Shown piece by piece: positions 22,476-32,960 of a stretch of 64,000 nt of DNA. The position numbers and the translations under genes were made by a program. The stretch comes from Trachythela sp. YZ-2020 (lineage: Eukaryota; Cnidaria; Anthozoa; Malacalcyonacea; Clavulariidae): the NCBI GenBank assembly GCA_016169945.1, contig JADLSH010000158.1, positions 593,001-657,000 on the forward strand, written 5' to 3'. How positions within the stretch are numbered: position 1 is the first letter of the stretch; each line of letters begins with the position of its first letter. The notes beneath the pieces were generated by a model. That model was not told the DNA's origin. It saw nothing but the letters and a program-made list of their open reading frames with translations, and ran no database searches.

Positions 22476-25400
22476 CTTTCATAGACTTGATATCTTGTTC
22501 ATGGTATAGATTTTTACAGAAATTACTAGTCAAACAATTGTAAAACATAAAATCAATAAAACAGACTACAAATCACACATTATTACCTTCTTTTCCAAAG
22601 TTGAAATTTCCATACATGAGTTTCAAGTTTTTGCTCAAATCTTCCCACATCCAGTTGATGACCATTATCGCCATTACGGATCAAAAGTTGCAGCATTCTG
22701 ATGATCCTAGATTGAAATTAGCCTGATACAAAAGCCTGCTTTTCACTATAGGAAAAAAATTGTGAAACAAAAGGCAAAACAACAAAGTTTTTACCTGTAG
22801 AAGAGAACTGAGGCATCCCTGCCAGATACAACCTTCATTACAATGATCTTCAAATATCTAGTATAGTACGAGTTAAAGTAAACCATAGTTGCAAGTAATG
22901 CACACTGACACTCATGGGAGCAAGGAACAGCAACTTGAATTTTTGAAAAAAACTTCATGCATTTCCACTGAATATAACTTGGGGTTAAGTATAACCTTGA
23001 ATAACCAATGCAAACAGTTAGGGGGGGGGCACAGGCTCCAAAATTTCCAACATTTACACTCAAAATTGTCTGTTTTCAGCACTTTTTAGGTCACAATTTC
23101 AGAGAAATTGTCTATGAATGCAAGGGCATTATTACGCCTGCATTTGCAAGTAAAGGGCTGCTTTAATTTCCATGCAAACATTTTGCTGCGGATTCAACGC
23201 ATTTGATCATATTCCCATGTAAATTTGCACGCTACAAATAATAAATTATTATTATTAAAAAGTTACGTGTCCACACGAATCCGCATTGGTTGCGTTTTCA
23301 ACCGTCCACACGTATCCGCAAAAATGATACGAATATTTTAGGGGCTTCGGTGGCGCAGTCGTCAGAGCAAGCGCCTTTCACCTCTGAGATCGTGGGTTCG
23401 ATTCTCGCTGCCCGTGACACTTATGTGAAAAGAGTCAGTCAACGCTCTACCGAAAGTCGTGGGTTTTCTCCGGGTACTCCGGTTTCCTCCCACAGGGAAT
23501 GTTGACAGGTTTGGATTAGCCCCAAACTAACCCTTCCATCGTAGCTGTGCTCCCTGATCAGAAATGAGTCATACGGTGGCTGCCAGTGGCGCCTTTAATA
23601 AGCCTTCGACTCGATTTAGTCAAGCTGCGTCCTTCGGAATTCAGCTCAGCTCTCAGCTGCAAGTAAGGATGAGTAGCACCCCCCCCCCCCCCGCTTACTA
23701 TTAATACACTAGAACCGCTTACAGAGCATGCGCTATATCGAACTCAGCGTAGTGATATTAGCGTGGGTGGATCTCAAATTTCATCAATATGCGACATCCT
23801 TTTAAAAAAGTTGCGGTTACAGTGCACCCACACGTATCCGGATAAGTTGTGGTTTAAAAAGTTTCCACTCTGGAGACTGTTTTTAAAAAGTTGTGGTTAC
23901 GTTTGTATTCGCAAACATTTTGTTCCGGTTACGTGTGGACGGAAGGTGTAACCGCAACAAAATGTTTGCGGAAACAAACTTATCCGGCTACGTGTGGACG
24001 ATGTCAACTACCAACTATGTAAAATTCTATATTATACTATATAACATACCATTGCATTCTATTCTGCATGACGGACACCAAGGACCTATCCTGTTTAAAT
24101 TAATATATGTTGCTGTCTTTTCAATAATTTCTCACCTTTCATAGGTTTCACTAAGCACTATCGTGCAGCAGATATGGACATATGGTGGTCAACCCACAGT
24201 TATCTGGGTAAGAAAATAATGTAATTTCTTTTCATTACATATAGTAGTCTTGTATTTGGTGGCAAATAAATAGAATTGAGACAATTGCCTCCACACATGC
24301 TTGCTAGCGTCTACAGTCTCAATTAACATTTCTGAAGTTGGCCAATGAAGTGAATCTTACTTAAGAATATCGTCAATACAGAGCGCACAAAATTTATGTC
24401 CACAATCTCTCACTTGAACAAGATCTTTCAAAACTTCCAAACATATAGCACATTCCCAGGCATGTCTTGCTGCATTCTGATATTAAACCACTTCAATGGC
24501 GTTTGTTGCAATTTCAACGCCCAAGATCAATCGGGAAACATACTTTAATATTAACGAAAGCAAAGACGCAATAAAAAGTACTTTGTGCAATTCTATTGTG
24601 CAGTGTGCATAAAATATAATTCATGAATCATCAGAGAATCATGATATATATAATTTTGTGGAACTATGGTTTGAATGATAATTACTTACTCTGATCTCCA
24701 AATTACAAGCTGGATGGATAGGAGAAGCGGAGAGTGAAAGCCGGGCTACCCCTCCCCCACCACACTGCGACGAAAGTGGACATTGATTTTTCAAATTGAA
24801 TATATATTAGTAGCACAGTACAGAAGAAGAAGGGGGGTGGGATGGTGGGCGCCAAGGAACTCCACCCCTGTAAGAGGGATCTTTTACTGTCAGTGCAACA
24901 GAACAGTTTTATACAAGTGAAAAATCAGAGGAATTATATACAGTCGACACTCTATTCATATTTTAGGTAAAACGTATATTCGCAGAGAAATTGTAAGTAC
25001 AAATCTCACAGTATTTTGCCGATATTTTTCCTGCTAAACATGCCCAGAAGGCACCAAAGAAATGAACGAGAATGATAATATCGGTGGAGTGAAACGCGGG
25101 CCATGTTCACTAGTTGTTTTTCTGTGCGTACATTTCTACATAACATGGCTCTGATCAAACATAACGTTCAAAACAGACCCAACAATGTTGCAAGCAACAA
25201 TGCAGGATGATGTTGAACCAACCGACCATTGGCGACCAACACGTTGGACTAATTTGAACGGGCCTTAGTGGACAAAACTTAACTTTGACTTAACGTTCCC
25301 CGTCTGATAGCCAGAGCCAGAAGTCCGACTGATGATAAGTTTTAGATATTATTTTTATTATAAAGTAACATGATCCAGAATAACAATGCAATAACAATGT

Positions 25401-26191
25401 AATGTTTTGTCTTTCAAGATCATCTTGCTGATCAACAAGAATAAATGTGTAACGCTTTGTGAAAGGCCAGGTAGAGTGCCACCTCGATCACTTTTCATTA
25501 CCTTGCGTAACCAGATGACGCATCATTTAAGTAGGCACAGAGCTTTATTTTGTTCCCATGACTGGAGAACAAAGGTTCACTTCCAACATCACCGTAATCG
25601 TTGTCGGATTTTGCTTGAGCAAGCTTTCTTGTAAAGCAAACTATATTCAATCGAGTGAGATGCCAACAAAATTTAATATTTACCCATAACCTAACAAACA
25701 TGGCATTACCATCATATATATACATGAACTTGTGGTTAGAGCTCGACAGCTGGACTCTGTAGCTCAGTTGGTTAGAGCGCTGCACCGGAATCGCAGGGCC
25801 GCAGGTTCAATTCCTGCCAGGGACCTATAGTTGCATTTTTCGCAACTGTTCCTGGTTAGGTCTAATAAACGTATAGAATTTACACTCGATAATTTTCATC
25901 TACAAAAACCCTTCAACTATCTTCCAAGTGTACGCTGGTTCAGGTTCTTGGTGAGGTAAAGGTATCTGGACTATCTGTGGAGCATGCGCAAGTGGCATTG
26001 TTCGTGAAATTAAGATTTCTTGTCTGAGAACTCTTACATCTTCATCATGCTAGAGCAATTAAATTGAGAATTTGTTTTCTTTAAATTTCTATAAAATTAC
26101 AGCTCTTGGACTATATCTATTTCTTACTGGGCAAAAAAGTTAAACTAACCTTTAACTTGAATTGCTTCAACTCGTTTTCAGACTTTTCATG
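22476..26191 (-). CDS. Probable RING-finger (TRAF-like) gene, partial, multi-exon
   Basis: Six short minus-strand segments with GT/AG-type borders: 26191-26150, 26049-25900 (ends in a stop beside a SINE), 24476-24361 (RING), 22857-22795, 22697-22587 and 22525-22476. From the RING exon on, their phases fit if joined directly. The RING exon is the sure part. The exon at 22857-22795 is open in two frames; one reads HCNEGCIWQGC, which looks like a TRAF-type zinc finger, while the phase-consistent frame reads YLKIIVMKVVSGRDASV. The second zinc pair of the RING is not found. TRAFs are cytoplasmic adaptor E3 ligases of TNF-receptor and Toll-like signalling. It could be a pseudogene, or exons of two genes. 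Coordinates cover all candidate exons. Confidence 0.45.
23265..24005. repeat. Foldback element family with GTGTGGACG ends, interrupted by a SINE
   Basis: The left part (CGTGTCCACACGAATCCGC, CCACACGTATCCGC) and right part (CACACGTATCCGGATAAG .. GGCTACGTGTGGACG) are built from repeated, inverted copies of CACACGTATCCG. A SINE occupies 23341-23640 and a run of 14 C lies at 23679-23692. Noncoding. Confidence 0.6.
23341..23640 (+). mobile_element. tRNA-derived SINE, nearly complete
   Basis: The head has pol III promoter boxes: box A GTGGCGCAGTCGTCAG and box B GGTTCGATTC, spaced as in a tRNA (23349-23404). A conserved central part follows (GGTTTTCTCCGGGTACTCCG, then GTTTCCTCCCAC) and a 3' part with AACTAACCCTTCCATC. 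The same body occurs 5'-truncated at 540-655. Such central domains define deep SINE superfamilies in animals; I do not assign one. It is transcribed by pol III and mobilised by a LINE partner. Confidence 0.8.
24144..24200 (+). repeat. Fragment related to the 44-222 foldback element
   Basis: GGTTTCACTAAGCACTAT, then GCAGCAGAT, then TGGTGGTCAAC matches the arm of the element near the window start, with a small insertion (ATGGACAT). Only one arm is seen here. Confidence 0.5.
24361..24476 (-). CDS. RING-HC finger exon
   Basis: Between an acceptor (TTAATATCAG) and a donor (GTAAGA) lies a 116-bp open exon: NAARHAWECAICLEVLKD, then LVQVRDCGHKFCALCIDDIL. Spacing C-x2-C .. C-x-H-x2-C-x2-C is the first two-thirds of a C3HC4 RING, with the ECxICLEVLKD and DCGHxFCxxCI wording typical of TRAF-family RINGs. 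RING fingers recruit E2 enzymes for ubiquitin transfer. The final CPxC pair would sit in the next exon, which I could not identify. Confidence 0.75.
24480..25740. other. Intronic/intergenic, no gene recognised
   Basis: AT-rich sequence between the RING exon and the tRNA-like SINE. Around 25150-25260 there are CAACAATGTTGCAAGCAACA-type short repeats that look like an old mobile-element remnant. No convincing exon found. Confidence 0.4.
25754..25905 (+). mobile_element. Short tRNA-related SINE
   Basis: TCTGTAGCTCAGTTGGTTAG (D-arm, box A) and GGTTCAATTCC (T-arm, box B) are tRNA-like. The anticodon loop lacks U33 and its stem has an A:C mismatch, and the tRNA body runs straight into GTTGCATTTTTCGCAAC (a hairpin) and a short tail (GGTTAGGTCTAATAAACG). 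It is therefore a SINE, not a working tRNA gene. It abuts the end of the candidate exon at 25900-26049. Confidence 0.7.
25900..26191 (-). CDS. Two candidate exons upstream of the RING exon
   Basis: Segment 26191-26150 (acceptor ACATTACAG, donor GTTAGT) encodes HEKSENELKQFKLK. Segment 26049-25900 (acceptor TTGCTCTAG) encodes HDEDVRVLRQEILISR, then PQIVQIPLPHQEPEPAY, and reaches a stop within sequence belonging to the adjacent SINE tail, so its original donor may have been lost. Both are phase 0. Function unknown; the first is helix-prone and charged, the second Pro/Gln-rich. Confidence 0.45.
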
Positions 26192-26199
26192 CTGTAATG

Positions 26200-28020
26200 T
26201 TAGAAAGAGCAAAATAGGTCATAATTGCTGCTTAATGGTTTAAAAGTAATTTGGCTGTATTTTTTGTTGCTTTAAATCAATGAGTTATTAAAAAAAAACG
26301 ACGACAATAACAACATTTATCTATTTATCGCATTCTGCTTAGTACATACTGTATTATATAATTTATATCAGTTTACAAGAATTAGAAGAGAAGATAGCAG
26401 ATATTGGGGTTGGTAATGCAAGGGACTGGTCATAATTTAGCAGGGGGATGAGGGGTGTAATTAAAGATTTCTAAGACTAAAACTGGGTAACCCTGTCTTG
26501 TCTAAAGCATGAAAAATGATGACCCCCCTCTTGCTCACGACAGTGAAAAATGTCTACCACACACCCTCCCTCCCCTCCCCTCCTGGACGATCCTTGACCT
26601 GCATTTACAACATTTATCGCATTCTGCGGAAATATTATTTAATTTATATCAGTTTACAAACACTGACAACCCTTTCAATCACTTGCATGTGCAAATATCA
26701 ACTACTTACTAACCGACAGCGAGGGCTGTACTGGAAAATATCAAACCGAGAATGTGAAAACACTACTACATGCAACACGTTTTTTATTTATTTATAAAAT
26801 ATTAACACAGCTATAGAGATATTTAATAATTTAAGAACAGTTTTTTGTAAATAACAGAAACAACTCTGCAAACAAGCTGTTCAAGTAATTTTTTATAGTT
26901 ATACTTCTTTTAAAATATGTTTAAAATTCCTTGTGGCCAATTGACAGTGAATTTTACAGCCCTTAAATTCGTATGCTAAAAACACAAACAATTCTTAGTG
27001 ACTATAGTTGAGTATAAAAAATTGTAAAAATTTACCATATTTTTTAGTTTAAAATATAAAAATCCTAAAGTTTCCTTTTCACACACTGTACAATTAAAAA
27101 TTATTAAAACTGGCGGTTTTTAAGCGAACCTTTCTTGGCTGAAATTCGATTCAAGATACCATGTTTTTCGACTATAAAAACAAACCAGACTTGATTATAG
27201 AATGCTAACCATGGACATGGTTCATTATTTCTCCGTTTTCGAGTATTTCAAAGGACGTTTAGCGATTTTTCTTGTCTGAAACTCGGCTTTTCATCAATCG
27301 TGCCACGCCAGCAGCCAATCTTGTGAGATTCACAAAAAAACGCTTGCCCATAAATAAGATATCCTAATGTTTTGAATATTCCGGCAATGTTTAAATACCT
27401 TTGCAGGAAAAGACAACGTCCAAGGTGGACAGAATCTGAGCTTGGATTGGCAATAATTTTTCTCCTGTGCATGTTGTTGGTATGAATACCAACTTTTAAT
27501 GTATACATAAGATGGGCTATGAAACCAAACGAACATTTTTGGTGGGCTTTCAAATCATACTTCAAACTTTGCAGGGTTAAGAAATTTTTATGTTTCCTTC
27601 CAGCCCCTTCCTGGGTAGAATTGATGACACCTCCCTAAAGTGCCGTTTGGTTACAAGAACGCTGCGAATCTCGATGCTTGAAATTATGGCTTATTTCGTC
27701 TGCTTGTTTACACTTTTATATTCTCGCGCATGCATTGCCATGCCAAACCAAACGGAAGTAGTTTCCCGCGCATAATTAATAAAGCAAAATGCTGCATTTT
27801 GATTGGTCTAACGATAATAATTTCGTTCGGGTTAAAGCAGCTGTAAGTGGGGAGCGAGGTAAGGAGTGAACCCGCGAACAGGCTGCGAAGGAGACTTACG
27901 GACTTGCGGCACTCGGTGAAAATACAACATGAAAGAGGACTCGTAAACAGAACTAAAAGCAAGACGTATGTTGCAACACAATAAAACAAGACGTTTTGAC
28001 GTGCTAATAGGAAGATTTAG
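26200..28020. other. No gene recognised
   Basis: AT-rich DNA. A local duplication repeats TTTATCGCATTCTGC and TTTATATCAGTTTACAA at 26320-26395 and 26605-26665. Frames of 90-105 codons here have no recognisable domain or splice context. Confidence 0.4.
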
Positions 28021-28027
28021 ATTCAGG

Positions 28028-28160
28028 ACCGCAACGCGACCGCGACGTCAAACATGCATGCCGTGGAATGGCGTGTGGTCTGCTGACGTGTATGTAAGGA
28101 AAATACAGGAGTGTCATCAGCAGACGCGTCATTTTCACGTCCTGTTTCACGTCGCGGTCG
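28028..28160. repeat. Imperfect foldback element
   Basis: GACCGCGACGTCAAACATG on the left pairs with CTGTTTCACGTCGCGGTC on the right, and GTCTGCTGACG pairs with CATCAGCAGACGCGTC. Rich in CG for this region. Probably a MITE. Confidence 0.5.
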
Positions 28161-28599
28161 AAGTGAGTACGAAGCGAACGAGTCGTATTTTGTAGTGAAG
28201 TACAACGGAAATGTTTTCATGAATATTATTAACAGGTAATACGATGTTTCTTCGTACAAATTTGAGAAACATGCACTCGTAAGTTATTCAAATGCCTAAA
28301 CTTTACGACGAGGCAGTGAGGTTTGTGAGAAAAACCAAAAGTAAGTTTCTTCCAGTCACAAAACTATCTAGTCTTTATCAAAGAAAATTAGAACACAATT
28401 TAAAACAGATTATACCGATATATAGTCGTGATACCCGCATACATACCCATATATAAGTTCTCCCATATTAGTTTGTGCACCTAAAGAAAAACATAAATAA
28501 ACTTTGAAGACTTCGATTGAGTTACAAAAAAATCAAAAGACAGGTAATGCAGGACTCTCGACAGAATACATGCCAGATTCACTAAATTAAAGCCCCGGT

Positions 28600-28770
28600 C
28601 AAATGAGGATGAGAGTTGACGAGAGTTGAAATTCTCGCTCACGTTTGACCGCCAACTCTAATCAACTCGCATGCACTTTCATCAACTCTCATCAACTATG
28701 AGCTGGTTCCAATTTTGAGGAGAGTCAACAAGAGATTTTGCTCATTTGACCTGCTACGCGTGGTATTTTA
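28600..28770. repeat. AGAGTTGAT dispersed repeat, second copy
   Basis: GATGAGAGTTGACGAGAGTT, TCTCGCTCACGTTTGACCGCC and CATCAACTCTCATCAACT match the repeat at 13020-13480, including the TCGCTCACG-TTGAC core. Noncoding. Confidence 0.6.
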
Positions 28771-29025
28771 CCACAAATCCCAACAGTTCTACGGAGGGCT
28801 ACTGTTAATGCTACATGATGTGACAGCATTTCGGCGAATGCCCTGTTTTCTCAATAATCAGACAACTGGTTTTAGAATTTTTGTAAAGACACGTGGAGCG
28901 CTGGCCAACACGTACGGCAGGCACAGAAATTCCCATTGAGTATCCTTCCAAATAAAGCGAAGGAATGTTTTATGCTCCTTCCAAATGGGAATTGTAAAAT
29001 AAGCACGATGTAAAATTAGCTCGAT

Positions 29026-29186
29026 GATCGCTTGGCTTCAGGAGGTCTCTCAACATATGTATGCCCTCCATTTTGAAATGTTCGTACTCCACAAACTGGT
29101 TTAGACTCTTTTGGACCTTTGTCAACACCTTTGGCTCCTGCAATCAGCGAGCTCAAATAATTATAAAATTATGGCGTGTATACGGA
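29026..29186 (-). pseudogene. Gag-like ORF, downstream part (split by LINE-C)
   Basis: Minus-strand reading from about 29186: ESVYTP, a stop, then YNYLSSLIAGAKGVDKGP and VCGVRTFQNGGHTYVERPP, ending at a TAA (29026-29028). This fits onto the ORF at 32577-32087, which breaks off at STYERKQITKE: proteins of this type in animal retroelements continue with a short spacer then VYTP and a GAKxVDK motif (recalled, not searched). LINE-C occupies the gap. The element class is uncertain; a DIRS-like or related retroelement is possible. Confidence 0.5.
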
Positions 29187-29916
29187 TTCGACATTAGGAC
29201 GCGGATTCGACATTAGGACCCCTATTAAATGTTTTACACCATCCATACTTCTAACCAACATTTGTCATGTATCCAACAAGGTCGACGAATTAAGTGCCGT
29301 TGTTGAAACGAATAACCCTTCCCTAGTCATGGTCACCGAATCCTGGCTAAACGAAGACATACCCGACTCTGCTGTTGGGATTGGTCGCAAATTCCAGGTA
29401 TATCGCCGCGACCGACAAACACCTGGAGGCGGAGTCTTAGCTTATGTTAATAGTGATATACCATCTTCTCGTTTAAAAAATCTCGAAAATGACGACAAAG
29501 AAGTTTTATGGCTCCTTCTGAAGCCGAAAAGAACCCCCAGACCTTTTAGTGTTATCGTTGTCGTCGGCGTATATTATCCACCAGGACAGCCGGTTGAAAA
29601 GGAAAGGGAAATGAAAGAATACCTTACTGTGGGACTTGACTCTGTACTGGAAGATTTCCCATCAGCTGGAGTGTTTGTAATCGGTGATTTTAACAAAATG
29701 AAATTAAACTCACTCTGCAGTCGGTTTAGCTTGAAAAAAGTGGTACGATCACCAACAAGAGGTACGAATGTGCTAGATCAAATTATTACGAACATGTCGG
29801 AATTATACAATGAGGTGGCACACTTGCCCCTGTTGGTCGTTCCGATCATCAATGTTTACTGTACTACCCCAATGCGAACGAGAACATCAAGCCCTGTTCA
29901 CGCAAAGTACGTCTAA
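29176..29916 (+). pseudogene. LINE-C endonuclease domain
   Basis: 246-aa frame with an APE-type endonuclease: ICHVSNKVDELSAVV, MVTESWLNEDIPDSAV, GGGVLAYVNSDIP, VGVYYPPGQP and VIGDFNKMKLNSL, then DQIITNMSELY. A frameshift near the usual SDH motif (LPLLVVPIINVY replaces a GxSDH type reading) breaks it from the RT frame. The upstream 20 bp contain a direct repeat of GGATTCGACATTAGGA. Confidence 0.8.
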
Positions 29917-32080
29917 TGAAACCAAATAAACTTATCTCTCTTGGTGTTAAGCTAGACCAAGAGGATTGGAACCGTGTTTAATGCACAAGATATTGATGAA
30001 AAAGTTGATAAATTTACCACCACAACAATACAGTTATTAGATGAAATATTACCTGAAACCACAATACGTACTCATGTTTCGGACAAGCCATGGATGACGT
30101 CCTTTATAAAAAGAAAGATTAAAGCAAGACAGAGAGCCTTCAGTAGCGGGGACGTAATTAAATACAAAGAACTATGTGATAAAATAACAACGCTTATTAA
30201 AAAGGCGAAAAAGGAATATTACCATTCAAAGGTTGGAAGCCAACGGAACTATAATCCAGCCAGATGGTATAAGGACATATTTCAATTCGTCGGTTTTGAA
30301 ACAATAAACACGATTAACGCAATTACTACGGAACAAGCAACCAGTACTGCAGAACTATTGCAAGATATTTTTACAAAACCATGGCAGGACCTCCCTGCTG
30401 CTTCTATCCCAAGTCTTGCCGAAGTAGCACCATTGTTGAAGGAAAATCCTCCTCCCGTCCCCTCTATTGGTCAAGTCAAGTCTACACTGAGACATTTAAA
30501 AGCAAAAAAAGCTACCGGATCAGATAATATCCCAGCTTGGTTTCTTAAACGATTTCACGAAGAACTTGCCCCCGTTGTGCACGATATCATTTGTAGCAGC
30601 ATATCACAATGCAAATATCCAACTATATATAAACATGCATTGGTTACTCCAGTTCCTAAAGTGCGTCCCCCAACCAACATCGAAACTGACTTTCGTCAAA
30701 TCTCAATACTCCCTCAAATGGCGAAAATCCTGGAAAAGCTACAACTTAAACTGAACAATATTGACCTGAAGATAAATGATAGCCAACATGCATTCACTGG
30801 TGAACGATCGACGGTATCTGCATTAACCTGCATCTCACAGAACTGGTTCAATGTCACAGATAATTTACGTGATAACAAGAATGGAGTACATGCCTTGTTC
30901 ATAGACTTCCGCAAGGCTTTCGACCTTGTGGATCACGGCATTTTGTTAATGAAATTAGCGAAAATGAATGTGACAAAAGGTTTCTGGCTCTGGACGCGAA
31001 GTTTTTTGGAAGGCAGGAGTCAACAGGTCAATGTTGTGGGAACACTATCATCGACAAAATCGTGTCCTGCTGGAGTCCCTCAGGGCTCTGTTATCTCCCC
31101 CTCGCTCTTTAATGTATATGTGAACGACTTTGAAAATTCTGTTCCAGATCATACGCAGACGATTGTACACAAGATGAGGTTGTTGCACAAGAGACAACAA
31201 GTCATATGCAAGACGTTCTTGACGCATCGCAAAAATGGGCCACTGAGAACAAGATGAAGATAAACTCCCAAAAACCAAAGATATGTGGATTTGTTTTAGT
31301 AATGCGATCCCAGAACCAGCTCCGCTTGTTATGGATAGCGTGAATATAGAAAGAGTTAGCTCATATAAGTTACTTGGAGTGTGGCATCAGGACAATCTAA
31401 AATGGAACCGTCACGTAGAAGAAATGGTAAAGAAAGCAAATAAACGTATATTCAGTCTGAGAGAATGCCGCACAGCCAAATTACCACAAGAAGTTGGCCT
31501 CACATGCTATCAGACGAAGATAAGATCTGTGCTAGAATATGGAGCAGCAATTTGGGGCGGTCTGCCAGAATATCTTGCGGACGAAATTGAGAGTACGCAA
31601 AACAGATGTCTAAAAATACTTGGAATCCCTAGGGATAATTTAAAATCATTACGAGAAAGAAGAAACGATGTTGCTATGGAGGAACTGAAACGAATTCAAA
31701 TTGATGCTACCCACCCCTGTCATAAGTTTATCCCTTTGCCAACATCTCATACTCATGATCTGAGAAGAAACACTAGTATTCCATACCCAATATCACACAC
31801 CAAAAGACACGAACAATCTTTTATCCCAAGGGCAATTGCTCTTTTAAATAAGTATGATCCAATTAGACGATAGATTATTTGATAACATGATTATTAGAAC
31901 CATGCAATTAGACGATAGATTATTCTATATACTAATAAACAATTAATAATTTAACCATTTTTATAGTTTTGTACATATCATATATTATTGTATAGAATTA
32001 TTCTTACAGCTGTAAATCCATTGTATTTTTTAACTAAAGATGGATATTAAAAGATTATTATTATTAAAAGATTATTATTA
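29190..32080 (+). mobile_element. LINE-C: non-LTR retrotransposon, decayed
   Basis: Plus-strand endonuclease and RT with several frameshifts, a 3' UTR of about 200 bp, and a tail of AAAGATTATTATT-type repeats (32047-32080). It has no ORF1, so it is probably 5'-truncated. It lies in the opposite orientation to, and splits, the gag-like ORF. RT wording (ADDCTQDEVVAQE) differs from LINE-A and LINE-B, so three LINE lineages are present in the window. Confidence 0.8.
29974..31873 (+). pseudogene. LINE-C reverse transcriptase and C-terminus
   Basis: First frame (29974-31160) holds KPWMTSFIKRKIKARQR, LKAKKATGSDNIPAW, FRQISILPQMAKILE, LFIDFRKAFDLVDHGIL and GVPQGSVISPSLFNVYVNDF. The frame then shifts and continues with ADDCTQDEVVAQ, the catalytic DD box whose preceding aromatic residue is lost in a small deletion at about 31150, then NKMKINSQKTKDMW, SYKLLGVWHQDNLKW and YGAAIWGGLPEYLAD, ending at a TAG at 31871-31873. 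No RNase H domain. Not functional in this copy. Confidence 0.8.
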
Positions 32081-32086
32081 ATTCCT

Positions 32087-32577
32087 TTGTAATCTGTTTT
32101 CGTTCGTATGTAGACAAAATTTTATCAATGAATAGAACATTTACAAGACTCGAAAGTTCGTCCGAAGCTTCCCAGTGTCCAGCAGACACAGTACTATCAT
32201 TGTTTTGATCAATGAATTCGCCAGAAACATTCGGCTTTTTTGAAGGAGGTTCATTGTCCCCATTATCTCTTCTACGTCGTCATCGTCCACAGATTGTTCA
32301 TTTTGTTCTTTACAGCCTTGTGTTGTCCCGGCGGCTAACCGGAGATTGTCTGCCAACACAGTTTTTCTCTCTCGAAAGGAGTTGACTTCGTGATTTCGTG
32401 AATCGTACTCGGCAATATAGCCGAAATTTGATCTTGCACAGCTTTTGGAATTAGCTCAATAGTTGAACTAGTACTACGTAATGAAGATGAGTTAGGATTA
32501 CCTTGTGATGCATTAGGATTCGACTTACTTTTCAACACGCAAATATCTTCTCCGTGAACGTGACCACTGGTCGCCAT
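32087..32577 (-). pseudogene. Gag-like ORF, N-terminal part
   Basis: Starts MATSGHVHGEDICVLKS, has a Ser/Asn-rich linker, then IPKAVQDQISAILPSTIHE, a frameshift, and SAGHWEASDELSSLVN with STYERKQITKE at the end, where LINE-C begins. The order (disordered N-terminus, QDxISAILP, WEASDEL, ER..I..) is that of gag-like proteins found with cnidarian retroelements as I recall them. No RT is attached here, so it is a fragment. Confidence 0.5.
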
Positions 32578-32672
32578 TGTGAGCGAAGAAAAAAGGCAAC
32601 GTTGAGAAAGGGGCGTCAGCGGTTATGTTCAGGGGCAGCCTCGTTTTTAGTTAAAGTTGTATTTTAAATTAA

Positions 32673-32698
32673 CTTTCAAAAACTCATTAATAATTCAT
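32673..32698. repeat. End of the MITE family seen in LINE-B
   Basis: TTTCAAAAACTCATTAATAA and the following TTCAT match the end of the 6401-6820 insertion over about 25 bp. The other end of this copy is not clear. Confidence 0.5.
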
Positions 32699-32773
32699 AA
32701 GGAAATGAACCAATCACATCGAGAAAATAGGTCACAAGCATACATCTTTAAAACCGATAATACACCATCAACC

Positions 32774-32873
32774 TCATCAGTATTCTTTATATAAAAAAAC
32801 TCACCCTTATTAGTATTCTTTATATAAAGAATACTAATAAGGGTGAGCATTTTTATATAAAGAATACTAATGA
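32774..32873. repeat. 100-bp hairpin with a perfect 48-bp palindromic core
   Basis: Positions 32800-32847 form a loop-free perfect palindrome (CTCACCCTTATTAGTATTC and its complement). The outer arms (32774-32799 and 32848-32873) pair with few mismatches and repeat AGTATTCTTTATATA from the core, so each arm contains two direct copies. Such structures are hard to clone and sequence. Confidence 0.85.
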
Positions 32874-32960
32874 CGCTAAAGAAAACAGTCTAATATGAAC
32901 AAAACATTTTGTTAGGAAAAATTGAATAACACAACAACCTTTACTGAACTCAACTCTATT

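Noticed and set aside
25757..25828. tRNA gene
   Set aside because: Box A and box B are present, but the anticodon loop has C at position 33 and the anticodon stem has a mismatch; the body continues into a conserved non-tRNA tail. Called a SINE.
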